The translations under genes were made by a program, and so were the position numbers. Source: Paenirhodobacter hankyongi (lineage in GTDB: Bacteria > Pseudomonadota > Alphaproteobacteria > Rhodobacterales > Rhodobacteraceae). Taken from it: a stretch of DNA of 64,000 nt. Positions 27,489 through 36,192 of the stretch are shown in pieces. Under the pieces are notes generated by a model, which saw only the letters and a list, made by a program, of their open reading frames with translations, was not told the DNA's origin and made no database searches. Each line of letters starts with the position of its first letter. Position 1 is the first letter of the stretch. The stretch lies in NCBI RefSeq assembly GCF_003664585.1, contig NZ_RCHI01000007.1:62001-126000 (forward strand), read 5' to 3'.

Positions 27489-27506
27489 CTGTCACGCGGC
27501 TGTCAG
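27489..27506 (+). promoter_or_regulatory. PHO box (PhoB operator) before the 5'-nucleotidase gene
   Basis: CTGTCAC (27489-27495) and CTGTCAG (27500-27506) are direct repeats with 11-bp period and a 4-bp spacer, the exact layout of the PhoB consensus (two CTGTCA units). The site is 96 bp upstream of the start of an exported phosphatase, the kind of gene normally in the Pho regulon. Confidence 0.8.
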
Positions 27507-27601
27507 CTGGCCAAAACAGGCTGATCCGCGTCAACGGCTTTGACTCGCAGGACCGTGTGACGCCACAGTAACGCCCATGTGACATTGTCCCGGAGGTTTT
27601 C

Positions 27602-29170
27602 ATGAACGCCCGTCTTCTTGCCACGGTCGCCGCGCTTGCGCTCAGCGCGGGCACCGCGCAGGCCGAGTATACGCTGCACATCCTGCACACCAACGACCTG
27701 CACAGCCGCATCGAATCGATCAACAAATACGATTCCACCTGCAGCACCGAGGAGGAGGGCGAGGGCAAGTGCTTTGGCGGCATCGCACGGGTGGCGGCGA
27801 AGGTGGCCGAGATGCGCGCCGAGCTCGCCGGTCAGAACGTGCTGCTTCTCGATGCGGGCGACCAGTTCCAGGGCTCGCTGTTCTACACCACCTACAAGGG
27901 CAAGGACACGGCCGGGTTCATGAACGCGATCGGCTATCAGGCGATGGCAGTCGGCAACCACGAATTCGACGACGGCCCGGCGCAGCTGGCGGCTTTCACC
28001 GGCAGCATCGGGTTTCCGATGGTGTCGGGCAATCTCGATCTCAGCCGCTCGGACGAGCTGAAGGGCAAGATCCACAAGACGCTGGTGCTCGATGTCGGCG
28101 GCGAGAAGGTGGGGATCGTCTCGGCGCTGGCCGTCGACACGCCCGAGACCTCCTCGCCCGGGCCGAACGTGATCTTCCACGACGAGGCCGAGAGCCTGAA
28201 GGCGGATGTCGCGGCCCTTGAAGCCGAGGGGGTGACGAAGATCGTGGCGCTGACCCACACCGGCTTCGTCAAGGACAAGGCGCTCGCGGCCGCGGTGCCC
28301 GGCATCGACGCGATCGTCGGCGGCCACAGCCACACGCTCTTTGGCCCGGGCGGCGAGGCCTATCCGACGATGGTCGGCAATGTGCCGGTGGTCTCGGCCT
28401 ATGCCTATTCGAAATATCTGGGCCATCTGGTGCTGACCTTCGACGACGCGGGCACCCTGACCGCCGCCTCGGGCGAGCCGATCCTGCTCGATGCTTCGGT
28501 GGTGCCCGATCCGAAGGTCGCGGCCGAGGTGGCCGAGATGGCCAAGCCCCTCGAGGAAGTGCGCGCCAAGGTGGTGGCCGAGGCCGCGGCCGAGATCGAC
28601 GGCAGCCGTGACAGCTGCCGGGTGAAGGAATGCGAGATGGGCGACCTGATCGCCGAGGCGATGCTCGACCGGGTGAGGGATCAGGGCGTGACGATCGCGA
28701 TCCAGAACGGCGGCGGCGTGCGCGCCTCGATCGACGCCGGGCCGGTGACGATGGGCGAGGTGCTGACCGTGCTGCCGTTCCAGAACACGCTGTCGACCTT
28801 CGAGGCGAAGGGATCGACGATCCGCGCGGCGCTGGAAAACGGGCTGAGCCAGGTCGAGGAGGGGGCGGGCCGCTTCCCGCAGGTCGCCGGGCTGAAATAC
28901 ACGTGGAGTGCCGAGAAGCCCGCGGGCAGCCGGCTGCTGTCGGTCGAGGTCGCGCAGGACGGGGGCTGGGTGCCGCTTGATCCCGAGACGGTCTATGGCG
29001 TGGTGACGAACAACTATGTCCGCAACGGCGGCGACGGGTTCAAGATGTTCGCGGCCGAGGGCATGAAGGCCTATGACTTCGGCCCGGATCTGGCCGATGT
29101 GACGGCGGAATATCTTGCGAAAGTCGGCCCTTACACGCCGAAGCTCGACGGGCGCATCACGCAGGAATGA
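27602..29170 (+). CDS. Exported 5'-nucleotidase / metallophosphatase
   Basis: 522 aa periplasmic enzyme of the UshA/5'-nucleotidase family. Signal peptide MNARLLATVAALALSAGTAQA. N-terminal metallophosphatase motifs: LHTNDLHSR (metal Asp/His), DAGDQFQGS, AVGNHEFDD, VGGHSHT. The C-terminal substrate domain has NGGGVRASIDAG and NNYVRNGGDGF, the adenine-stacking and loop motifs. It should hydrolyse nucleotides to nucleoside and phosphate outside the cytoplasm, feeding phosphate and nucleobases, which suits the purine and pyrimidine catabolic genes in the window. A PHO box lies upstream. Confidence 0.93.
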   Translation: MNARLLATVAALALSAGTAQAEYTLHILHTNDLHSRIESINKYDSTCSTEEEGEGKCFGGIARVAAKVAEMRAELAGQNVLLLDAGDQFQGSLFYTTYKGKDTAGFMNAIGYQAMAVGNHEFDDGPAQLAAFTGSIGFPMVSGNLDLSRSDELKGKIHKTLVLDVGGEKVGIVSALAVDTPETSSPGPNVIFHDEAESLKADVAALEAEGVTKIVALTHTGFVKDKALAAAVPGIDAIVGGHSHTLFGPGGEAYPTMVGNVPVVSAYAYSKYLGHLVLTFDDAGTLTAASGEPILLDASVVPDPKVAAEVAEMAKPLEEVRAKVVAEAAAEIDGSRDSCRVKECEMGDLIAEAMLDRVRDQGVTIAIQNGGGVRASIDAGPVTMGEVLTVLPFQNTLSTFEAKGSTIRAALENGLSQVEEGAGRFPQVAGLKYTWSAEKPAGSRLLSVEVAQDGGWVPLDPETVYGVVTNNYVRNGGDGFKMFAAEGMKAYDFGPDLADVTAEYLAKVGPYTPKLDGRITQE

Positions 29171-29190
29171 GCCTGCGCACGCCGGAAGAC

Positions 29191-29213
29191 GGGGGCCTCG
29201 GCCCCCTTTTTTT
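29191..29213 (+). terminator. Intrinsic terminator after 5'-nucleotidase
   Basis: GGGGGCC and GGCCCCC form a 6-7 bp stem with a tiny loop, followed by seven T residues. It lies 20 bp after the stop codon. Confidence 0.9.
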
Positions 29214-29312
29214 CTTGCGCGGCGGGGGCGTGCGGGCAAACCTGTGGCCCTGGAGGGATGCGATGACACGAGCGAAGACCTGCCTGACCACATCTTGCCG
29301 GAAGGCCTGTGC

Positions 29313-30575
29313 ATGGCTGCGCTGACCCCGCCCGCGGCTCTGCGCGCGATGTTCGATGCGGCCGTGGCCGCGGCCGATCCGATGCGGGTGATCGCCGCCG
29401 CGCTGCCGCCGCGCCCGGGCGGGCGGGTGGTGGTGGTCGGTGCCGGCAAGGCCTCGGCGCGGATGGCCGAGGCGGTCGAGGCCGCCTGGGGCCCCTGCGA
29501 GGGGCTGGTCATCACCCGCTATGGCTATGGCCGGCCCTGCCGCGGCATCGAGATCGTCGAGGCGGCGCATCCGGTGCCCGACGCGGCGGGCGTCGCGGCG
29601 ACGCGGCGGATGCTCGATCTGCTGGTCTCTCTGGGCGAGGGGGATTTCGTGCTGGCGCTGATCTCGGGCGGCGGCTCGGCGCTGCTGTGCGCGCCGGTGC
29701 CGGGGCTGACGCTGGCCGAGAAGCAGGCGGTGACGGCGGCGCTGCTGGCCTCGGGGGCGCCGATCGACCGGATCAACACCCTGCGCAAGCATCTGAGTGC
29801 GGTGAAGGGCGGGCAGCTCGCGGCCGCCGCCTGGCCCGCGCGGATGCTGGCGCTGGTGATTTCCGACGTGCCGGGCGACGACCTTGCCTTCATCGCCTCG
29901 GGGCCGACGGTGGGCGATGGCTCGACCGTCGAGGACGCCCGGGCGGTGCTGGCGCGCTATGGCATCGCGGTGCCAGAGGCGGTGCGCGCGGCGCTCTCGA
30001 AGGGCTCGGGGGTGCTCGCGCCGGGGGATGTGCGGTTGGCGCGCACCGAAACCCGGATCGTCGCGGCGCCGTCGCAGTCGCTTGCCGCCGCGGCGGAGGT
30101 CGCGCGGGCGGCGGGCTGCGCGGTGCGGATGCTCGGCGACGCGATCGAGGGCGAGGCGGCGGTGCAGGGCGCGGCGCAGGCGGCGCTGGCACGCCAGATC
30201 GCGGCGGCACGGCAGCCCGGCGACCCGCCGGTGGTGCTGCTCTCGGGCGGCGAATGCACGGTGACGCTGGCTGGCGCCGAGGGGCGCGGCGGGCCGAATG
30301 CGGAATTCGCGCTGGCGGCGTTGCTGGCGCTGGACGGCGCGCCGGGGATCTGGGCGATCGCCTGCGACACCGATGGCGTCGATGGCGCGGACGAGGTGGC
30401 GGGGGCGCTGATCGGGCCGGCGACGCAGGCCGAGGCGGCGGCGCGGGGGCTCGATGCGCGCGCGGCGCTTGCCCGCCACGATGCGCATGGCTTCTTCGGC
30501 GCGGCGGGGGCGCAGGTGGTGACCGGGCCGACGCTGACCAATGTCAACGATTTCCGCGCCGTGCTGATCGCCTGA
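29313..30575 (+). CDS. Glycerate 2-kinase, DUF4147/MOFRL family
   Basis: 420 aa. Phosphorylates D-glycerate (or hydroxypyruvate-derived substrate), the last step of glyoxylate assimilation through tartronate semialdehyde. Seen: VVVVGAGKASARMAEAVE, ALISGGGSALLCAPVPGL, the Lys in LRKHLSAVKGG, DVPGDDLAFIASGPT, the C-terminal MOFRL domain with SGGECTVTL and the DTDGVDGADEVAG motif. It converges, stop against stop (TGATCA), with the urate/allantoin genes whose end product is glyoxylate, so a metabolic link is likely. No glyoxylate carboligase is in the window. Confidence 0.92.
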   Translation: MAALTPPAALRAMFDAAVAAADPMRVIAAALPPRPGGRVVVVGAGKASARMAEAVEAAWGPCEGLVITRYGYGRPCRGIEIVEAAHPVPDAAGVAATRRMLDLLVSLGEGDFVLALISGGGSALLCAPVPGLTLAEKQAVTAALLASGAPIDRINTLRKHLSAVKGGQLAAAAWPARMLALVISDVPGDDLAFIASGPTVGDGSTVEDARAVLARYGIAVPEAVRAALSKGSGVLAPGDVRLARTETRIVAAPSQSLAAAAEVARAAGCAVRMLGDAIEGEAAVQGAAQAALARQIAAARQPGDPPVVLLSGGECTVTLAGAEGRGGPNAEFALAALLALDGAPGIWAIACDTDGVDGADEVAGALIGPATQAEAAARGLDARAALARHDAHGFFGAAGAQVVTGPTLTNVNDFRAVLIA

Positions 30576-31067
30576 TCAGGGGGCGGTGACCGTCACCGGG
30601 GTGTCGAGGATCACCTCCTCGAGGTTCGCCGTGGTGCCGATCCGGTCGATCACCGCGAAAAGCCCGGGCTCGGCCAGCGGCGTCAGCACCCCGTGCCAGG
30701 TGCCGCGGCGGAAGTTGATCGCCTGCGCGCCCGAGGTGACGAAGGCGCGCGGCTGACCGGGGCGGCCGCCCACATCGGGGGCGACGATGACGAGGAACGG
30801 GTCCGCCGTCATCGGCACGAAGGCCTGGCTGCCCTCGGGGTGGCGCTCGAGCAGATCGAACGTATAGGGCAGGGCGCGCGGGATCGCCTTGAAGATCGAG
30901 ATCCCCGGGCGGCCACCGGTCTCGGTGTCGAAATCGAGTGTCGCGCGGTCGTGGAAGCGGCCGCACATGCCGGCGTTGATGATCCGGTCGGGGGCGCCTT
31001 CGGCCTCCAGCACCTCGCCGAAGGGGGCGAAGGCCTCGGCGGTGAGGGGTTCGGTCATGATCTGCAT
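30576..31067 (-). CDS. allA: Ureidoglycolate lyase
   Basis: 163 aa. Splits ureidoglycolate into glyoxylate and urea, the last step of allantoin breakdown. The cupin-like fold shows FAPFGEVLEAEG, INAGMCGRFHD, LERHPEGSQAFVPM and NFRRGTWHGVLTPL, all typical. It is last in a minus-strand unit puuE-uraD, allE, allA. The start is ATG 31067 with GGAG upstream; Met4 is an alternative. A copy of the dispersed repeat separates it from allE. Confidence 0.93.
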   Translation of the reverse strand: MQIMTEPLTAEAFAPFGEVLEAEGAPDRIINAGMCGRFHDRATLDFDTETGGRPGISIFKAIPRALPYTFDLLERHPEGSQAFVPMTADPFLVIVAPDVGGRPGQPRAFVTSGAQAINFRRGTWHGVLTPLAEPGLFAVIDRIGTTANLEEVILDTPVTVTAP

Positions 31068-31090
31068 GTCGGGCTCCGGTCCGGGCCGCC

Positions 31091-31142
31091 GGGGGCGTCG
31101 CGCCCCCGGACCCCCGCGAGGTATTTCGGGCAAGATGAAAGC
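31091..31142 (+). repeat. Dispersed intergenic repeat, copy 2
   Basis: A perfect hairpin GGGGGCG/CGCCCCC (31091-31107) is followed by GGACCCCC and the repeat core at 31118-31142, which differs from copies 1 and 3 at two complementary-looking positions (CGGGC instead of GGGCC). It lies between allE and allA, on the strand opposite to those genes. Confidence 0.85.
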
Positions 31143-31171
31143 GGGAACGAGGCCGATGGGCCCCGGCCCGG

Positions 31172-32002
31172 TCAGCGCGAAAACGGGCCGCGCAGCCGCG
31201 CGTGGCGGTTCACGTCCTTGTAGAGCAGGTAGCGGAACGGGCCGGGCCCCGCGGCATAGCAGGCCTGCGGGCAATAGGCGCGCAGCCACATGAAATCGCC
31301 CGCCTCGACCTCGACCCAGTCCTGGTTCAGCTTGTAGACCGCCTTCCCCTCGAGCACGTAGAGCCCGTGCTCCATGACATGGGTTTCCTCGAAGGGGATG
31401 AGCCCGCCGGGCTGGAAGGTGACGACGTTCACGTGCATGTCGTGGCGCAGGTCGGTCGGGTCGACGAAGCGGGTGGTGGCCCAGCGGCCCTGGGTGTCGG
31501 GCATCGCCACCGGGGCGATCTCGCGCTCGTTCGTCACGAAGGCCTCGGGCGCGGGCAGGCCGGGCGCGCGCTCGTAGAGCTTGCGGATCCAGTGGAAGCG
31601 CAGCGGATGGTCGGCGCCGTTCTTCACCCGCCACTCGGTGCCGGGCGGGATATAGGCATAGCCGCCCGCGGCGAGTTCGTATTCCTGCCCGTCGAGCGAG
31701 AGCCACATCTCGCCCTCGGTGACGAAGAGGACATGCTCGGCGCCGGGGTCGGCATCGGGCGCGTCCGAGCCGCCATCGGCGCCGACCTCCATCACATATT
31801 GGCTGAAGGTCTCGGAAAAGCCCGACATCGGCCGGGCGATGAGCCACAGCCGGGTGTCGGTCCAGCCCGGAAGATAGCTGGTGACGATGTCGGAGAAACA
31901 GCCTTTCGGGATCACCGCATAGGCCTCGGTGAAGATCGCGCGGCCGGTCATCAGCGCGCTTTGCGGCGGCAGGCCGCCTTTCGGGGCGTAATAACCGGTC
32001 AC
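31172..32002 (-). CDS. allE: (S)-ureidoglycine aminohydrolase
   Basis: 276 aa bicupin. Releases ammonia from ureidoglycine to give ureidoglycolate. Seen: GYYAPKGGLPPQ opening, GAEHVLFVTEGEMWL, YAYIPPGTEWRVKN, and the metal-binding cupin motif FEETHVMEHGLYVLEGKAVYKL in the second half. Starts with GTG at 32002, overlapping the puuE-uraD stop (GTGA), so the two are coupled. Confidence 0.93.
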   Translation of the reverse strand: MTGYYAPKGGLPPQSALMTGRAIFTEAYAVIPKGCFSDIVTSYLPGWTDTRLWLIARPMSGFSETFSQYVMEVGADGGSDAPDADPGAEHVLFVTEGEMWLSLDGQEYELAAGGYAYIPPGTEWRVKNGADHPLRFHWIRKLYERAPGLPAPEAFVTNEREIAPVAMPDTQGRWATTRFVDPTDLRHDMHVNVVTFQPGGLIPFEETHVMEHGLYVLEGKAVYKLNQDWVEVEAGDFMWLRAYCPQACYAAGPGPFRYLLYKDVNRHARLRGPFSR

Positions 32003-33414
32003 GGCAGCAACTCCTTCAGGCGCAGGGTGGCGATGCGTTCGACCTGACGGCAGGCCTCGGCGAATTCGGTCTCGGCATCATGGGCGAGGCGGCTTTCGAA
32101 GGCGGCGAGGATGCCGTCCTTCGTGTGGTCGCGCACGGCGATGATGAAGGGGAAGCCGAATTTCGCGGTATAGGCGGTGTTCAGCGCCTCGAAGCGGGCG
32201 CGCTCGGCGTCGGTCAGCGCGTCGAGCCCGGCCGAGGCCTGTTCGGCGGTGCTTTCGGCGGTGAGCCGCTTCGCCTGCGCAAGCTTGCCGGCGAGGTCCG
32301 GGTGGGCCTGCAGCACGCCGAGACGCTCGGCGGGAGTGGCGGTGCGGAACACCCGGGCGAGCGCATGCGCCAGCCCCACCGCGCTGTCATGCGCCGGGCC
32401 GAGTTCGAGCTCATAGGCGCGCTCGGCGATCCAGGGGCTGTGCTCGAAGATGCCGCCCCAGGCGGCGACGAAGCGGGCGCGGTCCATCTGCGAGGGGCGC
32501 TCGATGCGGTGATGCGGGTGGACGGCGGCCCAGTGCCGGGCGATGTCGCCGCGGCGGGCGAACCACACGCCCTCGTGCGCCTTGGCGTAATCGAGGAAGC
32601 GCTTCAGCCCGGCCATCTTGCCCGGGCGCCCGATCAGCCGGTTGTGCAGCCCGATCGAGAACATCTTGGCGCGGCCCTCGAGCCCCTCGGCATAGAGCGT
32701 GTCGAAGCTGTCCTTCAGATACTGGAAGAACATCTCGCCCTCGATCCAGCCCGGCGAGGTGGCGAAACGCATGTCGTTCGCCTCAAGCGTGTAGGGAATC
32801 ACCAGCTGGTCGCGGTCGCCCACTTCGAGCCAATAGGGCAGGTCGTCGTCATAGGTGTCCGAGATCCAGTCGAAGCCGCCTTCCTCGGCGGTCAGGCGCA
32901 CGGTGTTGGCCGAGCAGCGTCCGGTGTACCAGCCGCGCGGCCGCTCGCCCACCACCTCGGTGTGGAGCCGGATCGCCTCGGCGATCTGCCGGCGCTCCTC
33001 GGCCTCGGGCATGTCCTTGTGCTCGACCCATTTCAGCCCGTGCGAGGCAATCTCCCAGCCGGCGTCCTGCATCGCGGCAAGCTGTTCGGGGTTGCGCGCA
33101 AGCGCCGTCGCGACGCCATAGATCGTCACCGGGATCTGCATCGCGGTGAACAGCCGGTGCAGCCGCCAGAACCCGGCACGGGCGCCGTATTCATAGATCG
33201 ATTCCATGTTCCAGTGGCGCTGCCCGGGCCACATCGCGGCGCCGGCGACGTCCGACAGGAACGCTTCCGACGCGGCATCGCCGTGCAGGATGCAGTTCTC
33301 GCCGCCTTCTTCGTAGTTCAGCACCAGCGAGATCGCGACGCGCGCGCCGCCGGGCCATTGCGCATCGGGTGGATTGGGGCCGTAGCCGCGCATGTCGCGG
33401 GGATAGCGGATCAT
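31999..33414 (-). CDS. puuE: Allantoinase PuuE fused to OHCU decarboxylase UraD
   Basis: 471 aa, two enzymes in one chain. Residues 1 to about 300: cofactor-independent allantoinase of the polysaccharide-deacetylase fold (VLNYEEGGE, NMESIYEYGARAGFWR, IASHGLKW, GWYTGRCSANT, SDTYDDDLPYW). Residues about 312-471: 2-oxo-4-hydroxy-4-carboxy-5-ureidoimidazoline decarboxylase, with its His in FEHSPWIAERA (His325), AHPDLAGKLA (370-379) and FGFPFIIAV (419-427). The fusion joins OHCU to S-allantoin (UraD) and allantoin to allantoate (PuuE). Divergent from uraH, whose product is the UraD substrate. Confidence 0.95.
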   Translation of the reverse strand: MIRYPRDMRGYGPNPPDAQWPGGARVAISLVLNYEEGGENCILHGDAASEAFLSDVAGAAMWPGQRHWNMESIYEYGARAGFWRLHRLFTAMQIPVTIYGVATALARNPEQLAAMQDAGWEIASHGLKWVEHKDMPEAEERRQIAEAIRLHTEVVGERPRGWYTGRCSANTVRLTAEEGGFDWISDTYDDDLPYWLEVGDRDQLVIPYTLEANDMRFATSPGWIEGEMFFQYLKDSFDTLYAEGLEGRAKMFSIGLHNRLIGRPGKMAGLKRFLDYAKAHEGVWFARRGDIARHWAAVHPHHRIERPSQMDRARFVAAWGGIFEHSPWIAERAYELELGPAHDSAVGLAHALARVFRTATPAERLGVLQAHPDLAGKLAQAKRLTAESTAEQASAGLDALTDAERARFEALNTAYTAKFGFPFIIAVRDHTKDGILAAFESRLAHDAETEFAEACRQVERIATLRLKELLP

Positions 33415-33479
33415 CTGAGCCTCCGGGAATTTTTCGGGCGCGATCAAAGGACGATTGCCGGGCGGGCGCAAGGGGGTGC

Positions 33480-33508
33480 TTGCCGGCGCCGGGGACGCGC
33501 GCCATAGT
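33480..33508 (+). promoter_or_regulatory. Predicted promoter of uraH
   Basis: TTGCCG (33480-33485), 17 bp, CATAGT (33503-33508): four of six matches each to the housekeeping -35 and -10 boxes with ideal spacing, ending 20 bp before the uraH ATG. A GGAG ribosome site follows. Confidence 0.5.
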
Positions 33509-33528
33509 CGGCGCAAAGGAGAGCCGCG

Positions 33529-33885
33529 ATGACCGGATATCTGACCACCCATGTTCTCGACACCGCGCGCGGCTGCCCGGCCGAGGGGATCCGCATCGCG
33601 CTCTACCGCATCGAGGCGGGCGAGCGCGAGCAGATCGCCGAGGCGATGACCAACGCCGACGGGCGCACCGATGCGCCGATCCTGCCGGTGCAGGCCTTCG
33701 CGACCGGGGTCTACGAGCTGGTCTTCGAGGTCGGCGACTATCTGCGCGAAACCGGGCAGGCCGGGGCGGCGCCGCTGTTCCTCGACCATGTGCCGATCCG
33801 CTTCGGCATTTCCGAGCCCGCGGCGCATTACCATGTGCCGCTGCTGCTCTCGCCCTTCGGCTATTCGACCTATCGCGGCAGCTGA
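33529..33885 (+). CDS. uraH: 5-hydroxyisourate hydrolase
   Basis: 118 aa transthyretin-like enzyme that hydrolyses 5-hydroxyisourate, the product of urate oxidation, to OHCU. Seen: [14 protein letters not shown] with the catalytic His8, the Arg in a DGRTDAPIL strand, [19 protein letters not shown] ending in the signature YRGS tail. Length is exactly typical. It leads the rightward pair uraH-puuD and faces away from puuE-uraD. Confidence 0.97.
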   Translation: MTGYLTTHVLDTARGCPAEGIRIALYRIEAGEREQIAEAMTNADGRTDAPILPVQAFATGVYELVFEVGDYLRETGQAGAAPLFLDHVPIRFGISEPAAHYHVPLLLSPFGYSTYRGS

Positions 33886-34019
33886 TCTGACATCTGCCTG
33901 ATTTTCCGGCGCCGGCGCCCGTTTGCGGGGCGCGCGTCCGAGGGGGGCGGGCTCAGGCCCGCCGAGGCTTGCGTGGGTGGGGGCGCAGGCCGATGCTGTC
34001 GGAAAAAGAACACGGGGAC

Positions 34020-35255
34020 ATGATGTTCGACTATACCTTCCTGCTCGAGTGGGCGCAGTTCGCGGTGCGCTGGCTGCATGTCGTCACCGCCATCGCCTGG
34101 ATCGGGTCGTCCTTCTACTTCATCGCGCTGGACCTTGGCCTGCGGCCCGAGCCGGGCGCGCCGAAGGGGGTGACCGGGGCCGCCTGGCAGGTGCATGGCG
34201 GCGGTTTCTACCACATCCAGAAATACATGGTGGCGCCCGAGCGGATGCCCGACGAGCTGACCTGGTTCAAATGGGAAAGCTACATGACCTGGGTGTCGGG
34301 CTTTGCCATGCTGATGCTGCTTTATTGGGCGCAATCGCAGTTCTACCTGATCGACCCGCGGGTGATGGATCTGCCGACCTGGGGCGCGATCGCGATCTCG
34401 GCGGGCTCGCTGACGATCGGCTGGATCCTCTATGACCTGCTGTGCAAGTCGAAGCTCGGCGAGAACAGCACCACGCTGATGGTGCTGCTCTATGTCATCC
34501 TGGTGGCGATGGCCTGGGGCTATACGCAGGTGTTCTCGGGCCGCGCGGCGCTTTTGCACCTTGGCGCCTTCACCGCGACGATCATGACCGCGAACGTGTT
34601 CCTGATCATCATGCCGAACCAGCGCATCGTGGTGGCCGATCTGAAGGCCGGCCGCACCCCCGATCCGAAATACGGCAAGATCGCCAAGCAGCGCTCGACG
34701 CATAACAACTACCTGACGCTGCCGGTGGTGTTCCTGATGCTGTCGAACCATTACCCGCTGGCCTTCGCGAGCGAGTACAACTGGCTGATCGCCTCGCTGG
34801 TGTTCCTGATGGGGGTGACGATCCGGCACTTCTTCAACACCCATCACGCGCACAAGGGCGCGCCGTGGTGGACCTGGGGCGTGACCGTGGTGCTGTTCCT
34901 GATCTGCGTCTGGCTCTCGACCTTCACCGGCACCGGCGAGGGCGACGACACGGAAGCGGCGCTGAGCCCGATCGAGGCGCGCTTCGCGCAGGCCGCGGGC
35001 TTCGATCAGGTGACCGACATCGTTCTGGGCCGCTGCTCGATGTGCCACGCGACCGAGCCGGGCGGCTTTGACGCCATCACCCGCGCACCGAAGGGCGTGC
35101 ATCTGGAGACCCCGGCGCAGATCGCGCGGGCCGCGCATCAGATCTATGTGCAGGCGGGGCTGACCCATGCCATGCCGCCGGGCAACCTGAGCTTCATGGA
35201 AGCCTCGGAGCGCAAGGTGATCCGCGACTGGTACGAGGCCGCCACCCGCGGCTGA
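34020..35255 (+). CDS. puuD: Membrane urate oxidase with cytochrome c domain (PuuD)
   Basis: About 411 aa. The N-terminal two thirds is an eight-or-so-helix membrane domain (FAVRWLHVVTAIAWIGSSFYF, HGGGFYHIQKY, FNTHHAHKGAPWWTWG) with several His residues that could bind haem or metal; the C-terminal part is a periplasmic cytochrome c domain with the haem attachment site CSMCH. PuuD oxidises urate and passes electrons to the respiratory chain instead of making peroxide. ATG 34020 or the adjacent 34023 is the start; GGGGA precedes them. A terminator follows. Confidence 0.93.
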   Translation: MMFDYTFLLEWAQFAVRWLHVVTAIAWIGSSFYFIALDLGLRPEPGAPKGVTGAAWQVHGGGFYHIQKYMVAPERMPDELTWFKWESYMTWVSGFAMLMLLYWAQSQFYLIDPRVMDLPTWGAIAISAGSLTIGWILYDLLCKSKLGENSTTLMVLLYVILVAMAWGYTQVFSGRAALLHLGAFTATIMTANVFLIIMPNQRIVVADLKAGRTPDPKYGKIAKQRSTHNNYLTLPVVFLMLSNHYPLAFASEYNWLIASLVFLMGVTIRHFFNTHHAHKGAPWWTWGVTVVLFLICVWLSTFTGTGEGDDTEAALSPIEARFAQAAGFDQVTDIVLGRCSMCHATEPGGFDAITRAPKGVHLETPAQIARAAHQIYVQAGLTHAMPPGNLSFMEASERKVIRDWYEAATRG

Positions 35256-35280
35256 GCCGCGCCTTACGGTCCGTTTTCGC

Positions 35281-35307
35281 GCCCGCCCCACCCGGGGCGG
35301 GCGTTTT
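35281..35307 (+). terminator. Intrinsic terminator after puuD
   Basis: GCCCGCCCC and GGGGCGGGC, 9-bp perfect stem, 4-nt loop ACCC, followed by GTTTT. It lies 25 bp after the puuD stop. Confidence 0.88.
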
Positions 35308-35449
35308 GCTGTCGGCCGCAGGAGGCAGCTTTGCCGCGCTTGCGGCATCAACTGTTGCCGGCTGCCCTTGCAGCGTCCAGCCCGCGCCACTAAGACTCGG
35401 GTAAAGTTCCGCGTTCATCGTGACGCAAGACCGCAGGGAAGGCTGAGGA

Positions 35450-36079
35450 ATGAAGGATCCGATCGACCTCTACATGAACACGCTGGTGCCGATGGTGGTC
35501 GAACAGACCTCGCGTGGCGAGCGTGCCTATGACATCTACTCGCGCCTGCTGAAGGAGCGGATCATCTTCCTCGCGGGCCCGGTGCATGACGCCATGTCGA
35601 CGCTGATCTGCGCGCAGCTGCTGTTCCTCGAGGCGGAGAACCCGACCAAGGAAATCGCGATGTACATCAACAGCCCGGGCGGCGTGGTGACCTCGGGGCT
35701 GTCGATCTACGACACGATGCAGTACATCCGGCCGAAGGTCTCGACGCTCGTCATCGGCCAGGCGGCCTCGATGGGCTCGCTGCTGCTGCAGGCCGGCGAG
35801 AAGGGCATGCGCTTCTCGCTGCCGAACTCGCGCGTGATGGTGCACCAGCCCTCGGGCGGCTATCAGGGCCAGGCCACCGACATCATGATCCACGCCCAGG
35901 AGACGCAGAAGCTGAAGCGCCGCCTGAACGAGATCTACGTCAAGCACACCGGCAACGATTACGAGACCGTCGAGGCGGCGCTCGAGCGCGACAACTTCAT
36001 GTCGGCCGAGGATGCGAAGGCCTGGGGCCTGATCGACGACATCCTCGAAAGCCGCGGCAAGGCCGAGGCGGAGAAGTGA
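35450..36079 (+). CDS. clpP: ATP-dependent Clp protease proteolytic subunit
   Basis: 209 aa serine protease that forms the tetradecameric chamber working with ClpX and ClpA. The catalytic triad is visible at Ser107 (GQAASMG), His132 ([10 protein letters not shown]) and Asp181 (ALERDNF). A short propeptide-like N-terminus precedes [22 protein letters not shown], the ATPase-contact region. GGCTGAGGA is the ribosome site. A CTGC-N4-GCAG palindrome lies at 35362-35373. clpX follows after a hairpin. Confidence 0.98.
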   Translation: MKDPIDLYMNTLVPMVVEQTSRGERAYDIYSRLLKERIIFLAGPVHDAMSTLICAQLLFLEAENPTKEIAMYINSPGGVVTSGLSIYDTMQYIRPKVSTLVIGQAASMGSLLLQAGEKGMRFSLPNSRVMVHQPSGGYQGQATDIMIHAQETQKLKRRLNEIYVKHTGNDYETVEAALERDNFMSAEDAKAWGLIDDILESRGKAEAEK

Positions 36080-36082
36080 TCT

Positions 36083-36107
36083 TGCCCCGCGGCGGGGCAG
36101 GATTTTT
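36083..36107 (+). terminator. Hairpin plus T-run between clpP and clpX
   Basis: TGCCCCG and CGGGGCA, 7 bp with 3-nt loop, then GGA and five T residues. It starts 4 bp after the clpP stop, so clpX probably has its own promoter or is expressed by read-through. Confidence 0.75.
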
Positions 36108-36192
36108 GACATTGTGATGACCATGGGGCTGCCCTAAACTTCAGGGGCGGCCCACCAGGGACCCGCGTTCCGGGCCAGAGCAGAGGAAGACG

